This document shows, in pieces, positions 31,354 through 31,996 of a stretch of DNA of 31,996 nt. Positions within the stretch are counted from its first letter, which is position 1. Every line of letters starts with the position of its first letter. The notes below the pieces were generated by a model, which was not told where the DNA came from, did not search any database, and saw only the letters and a list, made by a program, of their open reading frames with translations. The position numbers were made by a program, and so were the translations under genes. This DNA comes from an uncultured Lachnospiraceae bacterium (GTDB lineage: Bacteria; Bacillota; Clostridia; Lachnospirales; Lachnospiraceae). Location of the stretch: assembly GCA_910588895.1 (NCBI GenBank), contig CAJUSS010000017.1:4785-36780 (forward strand). Direction: 5' to 3'.

Positions 31354-31937
31354 TTTTTCGCCTCTGTATCATCTGTTTCGGGATCTGCGCTCCCCAGAGA
31401 CTTTTTTACCAGATCCGTCAGCTCATCCGCACTCTTTACGTCCACCTTTTCCACAGCTTGGATACTCGTACTGGCGATATCATCTTTATGGATAAGATCC
31501 GTTGTCTGCTTGACTCTATCAGCCATCTCCTCGTTTGTTTTATCCTGCTGGATCAAAGCGTTAAAAAGCTCCATAGCCGCTGCCCTTTGTGTGGCTGTAA
31601 GGTCCGTATAGTTTTCCCCCCGGCCCGTTGTCCAGGCCTTTGTAAAGACATCCTGTTTAGGATCGATCTGGTCACGCTTATCTTCCGATACAAGCTTTTT
31701 CACGTTCGCAAGGCTACCAACGCCAGTATCAGTACCCCACCAGCCATTTTCAACAATATACTGGATATGGTTTGCATTTTCTCTGTAAAGGTATCCAGAC
31801 TCATCTACATTGACGATATCATAGCCGGCGCCGTTAGTCGTTCTTTTTCCATGCTGTGCGCAGTAGACATAAAAGAAACCACCCTTCCCGTCCGACATCT
31901 GTTGGATAGTTGGAATAGGTGACTTAGAAAATATCCA
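31338..31937 (-). pseudogene. Broken thioester adhesin, thioester-domain part
   Basis: The frame is open from 31937; counting from the only ATG (31898), it reads MSDGKGGFFYVYCAQHGKRT, with Cys13 in a YC motif, NGWWGTDTGVGSL, and TQRA at 103-106 (Gln104). The pair YC...TQxA is the signature of bacterial thioester domains, which bind host surfaces covalently through a Cys-Gln thioester. There is no signal peptide and no ribosome site: the upstream part is lost, with TAA at 31940-31938 next to an inverted repeat. The frame ends in TGA at 31338; a one-base change in the A5 run at 31354-31358 would continue into the middle part. Confidence 0.7.
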
Positions 31938-31987
31938 TTATCCAAGGGTTTCCAGTGCCCCTATGAACTTGTAATGGATAGTAAGTC
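31921..31987. repeat. Inverted repeat at the window edge, possible mobile-element end
   Basis: GACTTA (31921-31926) and TATCCATTA (31932-31940) are complementary to TAATGGATA (31972-31980) and TAAGTC (31982-31987), with a 31-base loop. It lies exactly where the adhesin reading frame loses its N-terminus, so it may mark the boundary of an inserted element extending beyond the window. No transposase is visible. Confidence 0.45.
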
Positions 31988-31996
31988 GTTGAATTT

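Noticed and set aside
1..31996. tRNA, rRNA or riboswitch genes
   Set aside because: No cloverleaf with TTCRA-type arm, no rRNA sequence and no recognisable riboswitch core was seen by eye; a covariance-model scan was not possible.

Overview
The window looks like a chromosome segment of a GC-rich, low-temperature-of-call but clearly Clostridia-type anaerobe, most likely Lachnospiraceae. Evidence seen: strong AGGAGG-type ribosome binding sites, several lipoproteins with Ala/Thr/Glu-rich linkers after the lipobox, a sortase-anchored protein ending in a VPKTG signal preceded by DDDVPLA-type repeats, GntR/FCD regulators, TRAP transporters and a secreted flavin-dependent reductase. No rRNA, tRNA, CRISPR array, phage module or complete insertion sequence was seen. 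The species assignment is inference.

Left part (1-10.1 kb), minus strand: a three-gene amino-acid ABC importer (binding lipoprotein, permease, ATPase; 2647 to 227) with its own promoter, separated by a strong terminator from an upstream secreted fumarate/urocanate-reductase-type flavoprotein with two FMN-attachment domains (5511-2917), and a GntR/FCD regulator (6418-5708). Plus strand: a complete TRAP transporter (DctP, DctQ, DctM; 6881-10052). The 460-base gap between the regulator and the TRAP operon holds two TTGTATAC-type palindromes and a coding-like remnant. The TRAP small subunit has no ordinary start codon.

Middle (10.1-16.8 kb): a plus-strand pair made of a tandem-duplicated NodB/PuuE-like deacetylase and a MATE exporter that overlap by 4 bases; then minus-strand genes for a stand-alone ATPase coupled to a 56-residue protein missed by length cut-offs, and a Gfo/Idh oxidoreductase; then a HIT-family protein on plus.

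Second catabolic island (16.8-22.2 kb, minus strand): TRAP transporter (binding protein, small and large membrane subunits), a mandelate-racemase-type enolase-superfamily enzyme and a second GntR/FCD regulator. Together they suggest uptake and dehydration or epimerisation of a sugar acid or related carboxylate; the substrate is not readable. In both TRAP operons a hairpin sits between the binding-protein gene and the membrane-subunit genes.

Right part (22.4-32 kb): a large polytopic transporter and an asparagine synthetase on plus; an aldo/keto reductase with two ferredoxin-like clusters, a CapA-type lipoprotein and an MgtC-type membrane protein on minus. The region then becomes degraded: a truncated M15-peptidase remnant, a deleted and frameshifted alpha-toroid-like gene, and a sortase-anchored thioester-domain adhesin broken by two frame changes, ending at an inverted repeat at the window edge.

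The most unusual observations are the twin-domain deacetylase-MATE pair, the double-FMN extracellular reductase, the AUC-like start of the TRAP small subunit, the thioester adhesin with two same-direction frame changes, and in-frame short tandem repeats inserted into loops of two unrelated membrane transporters.
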